Shown here: positions 40,654-49,057 of the stretch, piece by piece
Layout: every line of letters starts with the position of its first letter
How positions within the stretch are numbered: position 1 is the first letter of the stretch
NCBI GenBank assembly: GCA_022614805.1
Contig: JAKEHY010000009.1
Span: forward strand, 12,489 to 76,488
Length of the DNA stretch: 64,000 bases
Origin: Candidatus Zixiibacteriota bacterium
GTDB taxonomy: Bacteria; Zixibacteria; MSB-5A5; DSPP01
Direction: 5' to 3'
The notes under the pieces: generated by a model
What the model saw: the letters and a program-made list of their open reading frames with translations, nothing else
What the model was told of the DNA's origin: nothing
The model's database searches: none
Made by a program: the position numbers and the translations under genes

Positions 40654-43452
40654 CTACTGCCCGGTCGGCGGCTGAAGGCCGTATTCCTTGAGCTTCAGGC
40701 GAAGGGTTGATTCCGGAATTTTTAAGAGTTCGGCGGCCCGCTTCTTCACCCCCCCTGTTTCGACCAAGGCCCGTTGTATATGCTTTTTCTCCGCTTCGGC
40801 CAGGAATTCATAGAGGGAAAAGGCGCGCGGATGGCCGCCGGGCAATTTTTCATCCGGCCCGAAAAACTTGGCGGAAAGCAGCTCGGGGGCAACCACCCCG
40901 GACTCGTCCGCCAAAACCGCCAGCTTGCGCACCTCGTTCTCCAGCTCCCGCACGTTGCCGGGCCAGTCATGGGCGCACAAAAGCTCGAAGGCGGCCGGAT
41001 TAAAGCAGAGCTTCTTGCCGCCGGCATATTTGGCGGCAAAATGCTCCAACAAGAGGGGCACATCCTCCTTCCGTTCCCGAAGCGACGGCAGCTTCAAAGC
41101 AAAGACGGAAAGCCGGTAGAACAGGTCCTGGCGGAAGAGTCCTTTCTCGGTCAAGCCCTTCAAGTCCTTGTTGCCCGCGGAAATCAAGCGGACGTTCACC
41201 CGGCGCGGTCGGGTTTCCCCGAGACGGACCACCTCTTTTTCTTCCAAAACGCGCAAAAGCTTCGCCTGTACGGAAAGCGGTATCTCCGTAACCTCGTCGA
41301 GGAAAAAAGTGCCGCCGTCCGCCTCCTCAAAAAGGCCCGGCTTATCCCGGTCGGCCCCGGTAAAAGCCCCCCGGCGGTGGCCGAAGAGCTCGGACTCGAG
41401 CAAAGTCTCCGGCAGGGCCGCGCAGTTGACCGACACGAATCTCTGTTCCCGGCGGTTGGACTGGAAATGAATGGTCTTGGCCAACAAGTCCTTCCCCACG
41501 CCGGTTTCACCTAAAAGCAGAATGGACAGGTCGGAGTCCTTCACGCGGGCCGCCGCTTCGATGGTCGAAAGTAAAAGAGGCGAACGGGTAATGATGTTGG
41601 GAAAGGCGCATTTCTCTTCCAGCGTGGCCAGAAGCCGTTCGTTCTCCCGGGCCAGATTCTTTTTGGAGAGATGCGAAAGCTCCAGGGCAAAATGAGATGC
41701 GGCCGCGGTGGCCAGGTTCAACTCCTCCTGGAAAAACGGCCGGGCCTGTTTGGATAAATAAAGCATTCCGGCGATCTCCCCTTCCACCATCAAAGGAAGA
41801 CTCAAAACCGAAAGCATCCTATCTTTTTCCAGCACCTCCAACCGGGCGCCGGTGGCATCCCCGTCACCGGGGCCGGGAATCGTTTCCGGCAACTCGCCGG
41901 CCTGGGTAACCAACTGCTGCAATCCATTCGCAAGACCGTACAAGGCCGCCCCTTCCGCCTGCACTTCACCGACCAGAAGCGAAAGTTTGGCTTCCGGCGA
42001 TTCCGCCCGGCTCAAATTCAGAAACAAAGCGTAGCGGTTTTCCGGCGAGTAGGCGAGGGAAACTTTCCGTTCGGAGAGTTGAGCGGAAAGGGCTCGCAAA
42101 CGGGCCAGGTCTTCTTCTGAAAAAGCTAAAACCTCTTTATGATTCTCCAAAATTTCCAAAAGCGGCTCCAGCGGCCCGAGCCGGCCGCCGCCCAACAGCT
42201 TCTCGGCAGCCCAAAAACAGGGTTCGCGAAAGACGGGGGCCTTTTTCAGCCGCGCGAGCAGGCCGGTCACCTCGTTCAAAAATTTCTGGCAGCGGCCCTC
42301 GTCTCCGGCGGGGGACAGAACCAGCGCGAGAATCTTCAAGCGGGCCTCCTCGATCGGCAAAGTTACGGATGGCAGAAAGGAGAGCGCCTCCTCGAGGAGG
42401 GATTGAGCCTTCTCCGTTTGGCCGGTTTCAAACCAGGCCTGCGCCAAAACCCGCAGGGAAGCCAAAATTTCCTCTTTTTCCGAAAGCACCTGCGCCAGCG
42501 CAAGCGCCTCTTCGGCGCGGGAAATGGCCGCTCCCGGCCGGCCCTGGGCCAAAAGCAACTCCGCCCAGCGCCTTTGCACCTGCGTCACCAGGCCCGATTG
42601 GGGCGCCAGCCGCCGGCTGATTTCCAGAGCGCGGGTGTACTCCCCCTCGGCCTGGACCCACTCCTTCTGCCAGAAAAAAGCCTCCCCCCGATACTCGTGA
42701 TAAATTGTTTCTTCCCGCAACAGCCGTTCGGCCTGAATGAGCCTTTTTGCCTCTGTAAACTCCGGCTCCATTTCGGACCGGCGCCCGGTGAGAGCGTAAA
42801 GGTAGGCCAAGGACAGGTGGTTGCGCGCCAGGCTGGCGGGGGCCTCCACCACCCGGTTTACCAGAAGGGCCAGTCGCAAAGATTTTTCGGCCTCCTCCCA
42901 ACGGCCGGAAAGAAATTGAACCCGGCCCAGATTCCCCCAAGCCCTCCCTTCCCCGACCCCGTCGGAGGCATTGCGGGCCGCATCCAGGCTCTCCAGCAGG
43001 TACTCCTCGGCCGTTTTCAAATCGGAACGGATAAAGGCCAGCCGGGCCAATTCGCTGTAGGTTTGGGCCGTTCCTTTTAGGTCGGAGGCGCGCCGATAAT
43101 TGGCCAAAGCATCCAAAAGTAATTTTTCCGCCTCGCGCAACTCTCCCGTTAAGGCAAACAAGAGCCCCAAGAGGTAAAGCGATTCGCCCGCCTCCGCATG
43201 GTTGGCGGTCAGCCGGTAACCGCCGTAGGCCTGCCGGGCCTTGGCTATTGCTTCGGCGTAGTTGTTTTCCCGGTATAATATCCAAGCCCACAAAAGGGAG
43301 GTTTCCGCCACTTCCTCCGGAGAAAAAAACGTCGGCGGCCGGGTCTCCCGGGCGGCAAGGAACTCCCGGGCCTCGGCTACCCTTCCTTCCTCCAGAAGGC
43401 GCCGCGTCTGGGCAAAGCTTTGCCAGCTCTCCTGCGTTTCGGCCAGCTTCAT
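40654..43452 (-). CDS. Large TPR-GAF-sigma54 transcription activator
   Basis: 932 residues. N-terminal TPR-like helices at about 10-400 (TSLLWAWILYRENNYAEAIA, AQTYSELARLAFIRSDLKTAEEYL), a GAF-like domain at about 460-600, and a sigma54 AAA+ domain from about 640 with Walker A GETGVGKD (about 648-655), GAFTGA (about 695-700), Walker B FFLDEVTEI and RERKEDV. The Fis-type HTH lies at about 880-930 (VKKRAAELLKIPESTLRLKL). No receiver domain exists, so control is likely through protein or small-molecule binding to TPR/GAF. The start ATG at 43452 has no strong ribosome site. It is four bases after the small gene ending at 43457. Confidence 0.9.
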   Translation of the reverse strand: MKLAETQESWQSFAQTRRLLEEGRVAEAREFLAARETRPPTFFSPEEVAETSLLWAWILYRENNYAEAIAKARQAYGGYRLTANHAEAGESLYLLGLLFALTGELREAEKLLLDALANYRRASDLKGTAQTYSELARLAFIRSDLKTAEEYLLESLDAARNASDGVGEGRAWGNLGRVQFLSGRWEEAEKSLRLALLVNRVVEAPASLARNHLSLAYLYALTGRRSEMEPEFTEAKRLIQAERLLREETIYHEYRGEAFFWQKEWVQAEGEYTRALEISRRLAPQSGLVTQVQRRWAELLLAQGRPGAAISRAEEALALAQVLSEKEEILASLRVLAQAWFETGQTEKAQSLLEEALSFLPSVTLPIEEARLKILALVLSPAGDEGRCQKFLNEVTGLLARLKKAPVFREPCFWAAEKLLGGGRLGPLEPLLEILENHKEVLAFSEEDLARLRALSAQLSERKVSLAYSPENRYALFLNLSRAESPEAKLSLLVGEVQAEGAALYGLANGLQQLVTQAGELPETIPGPGDGDATGARLEVLEKDRMLSVLSLPLMVEGEIAGMLYLSKQARPFFQEELNLATAAASHFALELSHLSKKNLARENERLLATLEEKCAFPNIITRSPLLLSTIEAAARVKDSDLSILLLGETGVGKDLLAKTIHFQSNRREQRFVSVNCAALPETLLESELFGHRRGAFTGADRDKPGLFEEADGGTFFLDEVTEIPLSVQAKLLRVLEEKEVVRLGETRPRRVNVRLISAGNKDLKGLTEKGLFRQDLFYRLSVFALKLPSLRERKEDVPLLLEHFAAKYAGGKKLCFNPAAFELLCAHDWPGNVRELENEVRKLAVLADESGVVAPELLSAKFFGPDEKLPGGHPRAFSLYEFLAEAEKKHIQRALVETGGVKKRAAELLKIPESTLRLKLKEYGLQPPTGQ

Positions 43453-43456
43453 AGGC

Positions 43457-43771
43457 TCAGAAAAAAGAAGTGAACGACTTCTTGCTGCTTGGTCCGCTTT
43501 TAAGGGTTGCGACCGCCTGCTGCGATTGGTACTTGACCCAGATAAGAACGGGATAAACTTGGTCCTTGGTATACCAGACGGCCAACAACATGTATTCATC
43601 CGTGACAAGCACAACCTCGACGCGGTAAGCACCCTTTACCTTATCCCAGGGATGTTCGTCGCCAGTTGGAGTGGGGGAAGCCGTGGCCGCACGGGTCGGC
43701 TCCGTACCCAAAAGAAAAAACACTACACCCAATAAAATGATTATTCCGAGAAACCACCGCATCATTTTCAT
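43457..43771 (-). CDS. Small secreted or membrane-anchored protein ahead of the TPR regulator
   Basis: 104 residues. A strong hydrophobic N-terminus (MMRWFLGIIILLGVVFFLLG) followed by a Thr/Pro linker (ATASPTPTGDEHP) and a beta-rich C-terminus (YRVEVVLVTDEYMLLAVWY, VYPVLIWVKYQSQQAVATL). GGAGGAGAT precedes the ATG. It is not recognised as any family. It ends four bases before the TPR-sigma54 regulator and so is almost surely cotranscribed with it; a sensor or modulator role is possible but unproven. Confidence 0.7.
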   Translation of the reverse strand: MKMMRWFLGIIILLGVVFFLLGTEPTRAATASPTPTGDEHPWDKVKGAYRVEVVLVTDEYMLLAVWYTKDQVYPVLIWVKYQSQQAVATLKSGPSSKKSFTSFF

Positions 43772-43863
43772 ATCTCCTCCCTCTGCGTCCACACAGGGTC
43801 TATGGGCAGACACCAGCGGCCAGCCCGGCGGCGACATTGGTTGGGGGAGCCGGGCGTGCACAT

Positions 43864-43893
43864 ATGTTACGCAATAACTGCGAACTTTGTCAA
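43864..43893 (-). promoter_or_regulatory. Sigma70-like promoter for the small gene and TPR regulator
   Basis: TTGACA (43888-43893) and TAACAT (43864-43869) on the minus strand with an 18-base spacer. It would give a leader of about 90 bases before the ATG at 43771. It lies in the 302-base gap between divergent genes, which otherwise holds only the ribosome sites. Confidence 0.65.
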
Positions 43894-44073
43894 GAATTTT
43901 TGTACCCAAACGGCAAATTTTTAAAATACTCTAATCTCTTGTGAAAAGTTTCTCATTTTAGTCCGGCCGTTTGGGCCCTATTCAGGAAACCTAACCAAAA
44001 GCGGCACGTAAAGATAGGTGACTTCTTGCGGCCGCTGTGTATATTCCGGCTGAAAGAAAATCAAGGAGGTTCG

Positions 44074-45210
44074 ATGAAAGGAAAATACGCAGTTTTTCTG
44101 GCCCTGTCCGCAGTTTTTGTTTTTTCCCTTCCCGGCCACGCCACCCGGCTGGTGGGAAGCGAACATTTTTCGTTGAAGGCGGACAGCCTGGTGGATGACG
44201 ACCTCGTTTTGGCCGTCAAAGAAGCCTCCCTTTCCGGCCACATAACGGGCGACCTTTTGTTTGCGGGCAGCGGCCTGATGCTGTCTGGACCGGTGGATGG
44301 GAATGTTTTGGCCGGCGGCCAGCATCTCTCCCTCAAGGGTCCGGTGGGCGGGTCCGTGCGGGCCTTCTGTTCCGATTTGACTATTGAAAACAGAGTGGGA
44401 CGCAACCTGGCCGTCTTTTGCGGAACGGCCCGGTTGCCGGAGGGGGGCGTGGTGGAAAAGGACGCGCACGTTTTCAGCGGCAATTTGATGGTGGGTGGAA
44501 ACATAAACGGCAGTCTGGTCTTCTACGGAGGGGAAGTGGTAATCAGCGGCAAAGTCGGGAAAGGGGCCAAAATCAAAGCCGACAAAATAACGCTTGCCTC
44601 CACCGCCCGGATTGAAGGGGACTTTACTTACACCAGCAAAAAGGAGGCGAAAATCGAACCGGGGGCGGTGGTCACCGGCCAGACCCTCCATACCCTCCCA
44701 AAGAAAAAGGAGGGGAAAGGGGTCTCGGGCTGGATTTGGTGGGTGGTGTGGCGCACGAGCGAGCTCGTTACCGGCTTTCTTTTGATTGCGCTGTTCCGAA
44801 AACAGATGAATGTGCTCAAAGAAACGGTTGCCGTTTCCTTCCTGAAAACATTGGGCGTCGGCCTTTTGAGCTTCGTCGTGATTCCGGTAATGGCCTTGCT
44901 TTTCGCCGTCATCATAATAGGGCTCCCAATTACTTTGGTTCTGACCGCTTTTTACCTGGTGGCATTGGTTTTGGCCTGCAATTTCACGGGCCTGCCGCTG
45001 GGGGACGGGGTCTTGCGGCTGTTCAGAAAAGATAAACCGTTTTCGCTTTACGCATCGATGACCGTTGGAGTGCTTTTGATCCAGCTTTTGGAAGAAGTTC
45101 CCTACTTTGGGATGTTGGTGCTTTTGGTGACCGCCTGGATTGGGTTGGGAGCCATAATTTTGGGAAGCTATCGGCTTTCCATCCAACTGCCGGCGCCAAG
45201 CGGCAGTTAA
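44074..45210 (+). CDS. Polymer-forming (bactofilin-like) membrane protein
   Basis: 378 residues. Signal peptide (YAVFLALSAVFVFSLPGHA), then a repetitive beta-solenoid at about 40-205 of short alternating units (GHITGDLLFAGSGLMLSGPVDGN, VGGSVRAFCSDLTIENRVGRN), as in bactofilins. The C-terminal third (about 225-370) has four or five hydrophobic helices (LVTGFLLIALF, VVIPVMALLFAVIIIGLP, LIQLLEEVPYFGMLVLLV). Beta-solenoid plus C-terminal transmembrane region with a signal peptide suggests an envelope-located polymer or scaffold. AAGGAGGTTCG precedes the ATG. Confidence 0.75.
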   Translation: MKGKYAVFLALSAVFVFSLPGHATRLVGSEHFSLKADSLVDDDLVLAVKEASLSGHITGDLLFAGSGLMLSGPVDGNVLAGGQHLSLKGPVGGSVRAFCSDLTIENRVGRNLAVFCGTARLPEGGVVEKDAHVFSGNLMVGGNINGSLVFYGGEVVISGKVGKGAKIKADKITLASTARIEGDFTYTSKKEAKIEPGAVVTGQTLHTLPKKKEGKGVSGWIWWVVWRTSELVTGFLLIALFRKQMNVLKETVAVSFLKTLGVGLLSFVVIPVMALLFAVIIIGLPITLVLTAFYLVALVLACNFTGLPLGDGVLRLFRKDKPFSLYASMTVGVLLIQLLEEVPYFGMLVLLVTAWIGLGAIILGSYRLSIQLPAPSGS

Positions 45211-45250
45211 GAGCGGACGCTTTCTTCCCAGACGGACCTTTATTGTCGCA

Positions 45251-46042
45251 ATGGATTTAAATCTGAAAGATAAAACCGTTCTGGTGGCGGCCGCCAGCTC
45301 CGGCATCGGGCGGGCGGCCGCCGAACTTTTTTTGGTCGAGGGAGCCAGAGTCTCCATCTCCTCGCATAATCCGGAAAAGCTGGCCCAAGCGGTTGAAACG
45401 TTGCACCAAAAAACCGGCCGCCGCCCCGTTTCTTTCGAGTGCGACCTGACCAAAGAAAATGAAATCGAAAAATGGGTGAAGGAATCGGAAAAAACCTGCG
45501 GCCCGGCGCAGATTTTGGTGACCAACACCGGCGGCCCCCCGGTCGGGAGCTGGGACGGGCTTTCACCGGAAGACTGGCAGCAGGCGCACGATTTGGTTCT
45601 CCGGTCGGTGATGAAACTGACCCGCCTTGTGGCGCCGCCGATGCAAAAATCCAACTGGGGCCGGATAATTCTCATCTCTTCGGTGGCGGCCAAAGAGTCC
45701 ATTCCTTCTTTGGCCTCCTCTTCCACCTATCGCGCCGGACTTCTGGGATACGCCAAAGTGCTGTCCATCGATTTGGGAAAATACAATATCACCGTCAATA
45801 CCGTCCTGCCGGGCTACACTTTGACCGACCGTCAAAAGGAGCTGGCGGAAAAAACGGCGGCCCAGACGGGAAATACTCCGGAGGAGATTATCAAAAGCTG
45901 GGAGGCCGGGATTCCCCTGGGGCGGACGGCCCGGCCGGAGGAAATTGCCGCTGCGGTCGTATTTCTGGCCTCGGAAAAAGCGAGCTACATCACCGGCGCC
46001 GCCCTGCCGGTGGACGGCGGCAGAATCTCGACCATCGTTTAG
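45251..46042 (+). CDS. SDR-family oxidoreductase of the atypical BKR-like group
   Basis: 263 residues, Rossmann fold. The first motif is VAAASSGIGRA instead of TGxxxGIG. VTNTGGPPVGSW replaces the NNAG segment. In the active-site alignment Ser144 is present, but the catalytic Tyr and Lys positions hold Ser157 and Arg161 (anchored on AGLLGYAK, which matches AGLIGFSK in FabG). This combination is known for a short-chain dehydrogenase-like subgroup that lacks the full tetrad, annotated as beta-ketoacyl-ACP reductase-like. Substrate and activity are therefore unclear. Forty bases after the previous gene and two bases from the opposing stop. Confidence 0.85.
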   Translation: MDLNLKDKTVLVAAASSGIGRAAAELFLVEGARVSISSHNPEKLAQAVETLHQKTGRRPVSFECDLTKENEIEKWVKESEKTCGPAQILVTNTGGPPVGSWDGLSPEDWQQAHDLVLRSVMKLTRLVAPPMQKSNWGRIILISSVAAKESIPSLASSSTYRAGLLGYAKVLSIDLGKYNITVNTVLPGYTLTDRQKELAEKTAAQTGNTPEEIIKSWEAGIPLGRTARPEEIAAAVVFLASEKASYITGAALPVDGGRISTIV

Positions 46043-46044
46043 CC

Positions 46045-48813
46045 TTACTGAATGATCACGATTTTGCCGATGTGCCGCCCCTCGGAGGATTCCACCACAA
46101 ACAGGTATAACCCCGCCGCCACTGGCTGCGCATTCCGGCTTAAAAGGTCCCAAAACTCATACCCCGAGTCCGTTGCCGTCGGCTCTTTCTCGTGGTTTAT
46201 CTGCTGCACCAAATCTCCATCCAGAGTGTAAATCCGAATCGTACATTTGGGAGGCAGGTTGATGAAGTTTATCCGTTTGCTGCTTTGGGGGCGGCCACTG
46301 GCCGGCTGGTTCTTCTCAAAGTGGCTGTAGTCCTCGTCTATCCGGTAGGGATTGGGATAAACCGAAATCTTCAACTCCCCCGCCTTTCGGGCCGAATCCG
46401 TGGCCACCGGATAAACCAACTGGGCCACGGCCGAAGGGGGCGGCGCCTGCGGCGCTATCGTATTGTAGTAACTGGCGAATCCATTGTCGAAAGGAACGAC
46501 CGCCAGAAAGAGCGGCTGGGAGGGAAAAAGCCCGGTCAATTTCATCTGGTACCAGTAGGCGCTGTCGTTGTTCAGGTCGGTGACCGAAGGGTACATCCGA
46601 GCTTTGCTCAAACCGGCATTATATCCTTCCCGGATAAAATAAAAGAAGGTATCCACTGGTATGATATTAAGCTGTCCGGTAGTGCCGCAGGAATCGCAAA
46701 AACGGACCCGGACGGCTGTTTTGGTCGAGTCCGGGTTGCACCAGGGATTGGGACGGGGCCTTTCCGGCAGGGGACGGATAGTTGCCAACCTCAATCGTAT
46801 CGCCAAAATTGGGGCATTGTACTTATCCGGGTTAATCGGCTTGGTGATGTTCCCCGGTTTGTTCAAACAGGTATCCCAATTCACAGCAAACCTATTCTGA
46901 ATCTCTCCATATGCCAAAGGCAGCCCCAGGGCCGGCTCCCAGCGGGTGTCGAGCGTGTCATCATCGTAATTGCCTTCGTCATTCGGGTCCGTGTAGCCGT
47001 TCCCGTTGACATCCGGGTTCAGGTAATGCAGCCGCCAGTTCACCTTATCGAAGTAACCGATGATGGTATAGTTGATGCCGTCGGTGGACATCTGCACGGT
47101 GTAGCCCTCGAAGTCCCGGAAACCGGTAAAGGGGTCGATGGTATCCTCGGTCTCCCGTCCGAACCAGCGGATGGTCACCTCCCCTTCGGCGGTGGAAAAT
47201 TCCACTTTCGGAAATGGCGGGGGAACCGGCCCTTTGAAGTCGGGGATGCCGTCCCCTATAAGACGGATGTCTTGGGTTGGCACGTGGCCATCGGCTTGAC
47301 AGATAACAGTTGAAAGGATATTCTCGTTGTCAAAGACGTTTTTGGCCATCCGGGCGTTGGCGATTAAAGCCCCAAGGTTAAGACGGTTCTGGTAGGCCAG
47401 GATGCGGGTGGTGTCCAAAAAGTCGGTGGATGGAAACTGAAAATTGGAAGCATAGTTGGCCGCGTCGGTGTGAAGCTTCTCCCCCGCCAGAAGGGCAAAG
47501 GTCAGAGGCACGCTTTCCCCCACTTCCAAGTCGAACGGCCCGGCCGATAACAAAAAACGGGAATCGGCGCCGCCGGCGAGGCGGATGGCGCCCTCCGCCG
47601 GGAAGAGGGGCGGGCGCCAAATTTCCTGAAAGGGGAGATTCCGGTCAAGGGCGGAATAAATCTGGTCGTAGTCGAGTTCCCGGTTGGAAAGATAAAAATA
47701 CTTCATCTTATCCCCTATCGGCTGGCCAAACTGTCCAAGGGTATTCTTCCGACCGGGGATTTGCTGCGGCCCCCAGTCCAGAACCCGGTTGCTGTCCGGC
47801 ACCCACCAGTTGAAGGAGATGTTCTTGTTGCCAAGAGTACCATCAAATTTGAGAGCTTCTCCCGCCCGCAAGACCCGCAGGCCGATGACCCCCGTGGGGC
47901 TTCGCATCCCATACTCCCCGTTATCTTCCGGGTCGCCGTCGTTGTCATAGGCGTAGGCCAGATTCAAGGTATCCCGGCAAATCAAAAGGCTTGGGTTAAT
48001 CCCTGGAAAATTGGCGGCTCCATCGGCGATTTTCAAAAAAGCCCCCGGCTTGAATGCGCTGTAATCGTCCGTATGAGTCAATTGACTGGCATTGACGCTG
48101 CCGATGTCCGGGTCCAGCAAAATGCCAAAATAAGCCTGCCGTATCGGCTCCGGGCCAAGGTTGGTTATTGTGTAATCCAGCAAGACCCAATCCTTCGCAA
48201 AATCGGCCGACCAGGAATAGCTCCGCTGCTCGACTTTCAGACCTATGGGATGAAAGAGCTCTCCGGTCTCCGGGTCGGGAGTGATAACCAGCCGGGGGTC
48301 TGTGAGGGTATCGTAAAAAACCGAAATCAAGTCCAAGTCCGATACGGCCGCCGGGTTGTAATACGGACTGCTTGGCCGGGCCGAGCGTTTGATGATAGTG
48401 CCGGCTCCGCCTGCCTCCGGAAAGAGCTCCCGAATTCCCACCCAGCCGTCGCTGCCGGTGGAAACCAGTGTATCCTCCCCAACGATTCCTCCCACCCATA
48501 CAGCTCCTTGAAAAAGATACTCCAGCCCCGAACCTCCCGGAAACTCCGCCGAAGAGGAGAAACCGCCCGTAAGGCAGTCCCGAAAAAAAATGTTTCGTTG
48601 ATTGCCGAGAATACCCCAGTTTGAAACGGTCAGCCAGAGGCGTCCGGTTTTGTGAGTGCACTGCTCCAAGCTGGGAAAAGCCGTGATTTTGGGCAGCCCG
48701 GAAAGGGCCGGGCGGGCGGTATCAATAGCTATCATTCGGCCCAAAGCGGGCGGCAAAAGAAGGAAAAATAAAACCAAACCAAGAATTTGCCTTTTCGTAT
48801 GAAACACGGCCAA
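46045..48813 (-). CDS. Large secreted protein with PNPYRI-type C-terminal domain (paralogue A)
   Basis: 922 residues, start TTG at 48813 with AGGAAGAGGCAGG upstream. Signal peptide (GLVLFFLLLPPALG). Conserved blocks shared with the gene at 54580-57360: HKTGRLWLTVSNWGILGNQ, SSSAEFPGGSGLEYLFQGA, SPYYNPAAVSDLD, DWGPQQIPGRKN, DGIPDFKGPVPPPFP. The C-terminal ~120 residues hold SVYPNPYRIDEDYSHFE, IRIYTLDGDLVQQI and GLYLFVVESS, GKIVIIQ, a variant of the type A sorting domain. Domain function is not recognised. It runs against the SDR gene with no space for separate terminators. Confidence 0.72.
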   Translation of the reverse strand: MAVFHTKRQILGLVLFFLLLPPALGRMIAIDTARPALSGLPKITAFPSLEQCTHKTGRLWLTVSNWGILGNQRNIFFRDCLTGGFSSSAEFPGGSGLEYLFQGAVWVGGIVGEDTLVSTGSDGWVGIRELFPEAGGAGTIIKRSARPSSPYYNPAAVSDLDLISVFYDTLTDPRLVITPDPETGELFHPIGLKVEQRSYSWSADFAKDWVLLDYTITNLGPEPIRQAYFGILLDPDIGSVNASQLTHTDDYSAFKPGAFLKIADGAANFPGINPSLLICRDTLNLAYAYDNDGDPEDNGEYGMRSPTGVIGLRVLRAGEALKFDGTLGNKNISFNWWVPDSNRVLDWGPQQIPGRKNTLGQFGQPIGDKMKYFYLSNRELDYDQIYSALDRNLPFQEIWRPPLFPAEGAIRLAGGADSRFLLSAGPFDLEVGESVPLTFALLAGEKLHTDAANYASNFQFPSTDFLDTTRILAYQNRLNLGALIANARMAKNVFDNENILSTVICQADGHVPTQDIRLIGDGIPDFKGPVPPPFPKVEFSTAEGEVTIRWFGRETEDTIDPFTGFRDFEGYTVQMSTDGINYTIIGYFDKVNWRLHYLNPDVNGNGYTDPNDEGNYDDDTLDTRWEPALGLPLAYGEIQNRFAVNWDTCLNKPGNITKPINPDKYNAPILAIRLRLATIRPLPERPRPNPWCNPDSTKTAVRVRFCDSCGTTGQLNIIPVDTFFYFIREGYNAGLSKARMYPSVTDLNNDSAYWYQMKLTGLFPSQPLFLAVVPFDNGFASYYNTIAPQAPPPSAVAQLVYPVATDSARKAGELKISVYPNPYRIDEDYSHFEKNQPASGRPQSSKRINFINLPPKCTIRIYTLDGDLVQQINHEKEPTATDSGYEFWDLLSRNAQPVAAGLYLFVVESSEGRHIGKIVIIQ

Positions 48814-49057
48814 ACCTGCCTCTTCCTCGACAGAACTTAAAACAAATCAAACCCGCCTGCCCCAAGTGGGGGTTGGGGCGAAACGGCCACCCAGCCAGAG
48901 CGTGGCCGCCTGCTATCCCGCGCTCCGTTTTTATAATTTACGCAGGAAAAACGGATATTGTCAAATAGAATCGATTCTTTTGACTTTCCAACCGTCGGCC
49001 GAATTGAGACCCCAATCGGCTTGACCCTCCTTGCCGAAGGATGTTGATTACAGGTGG

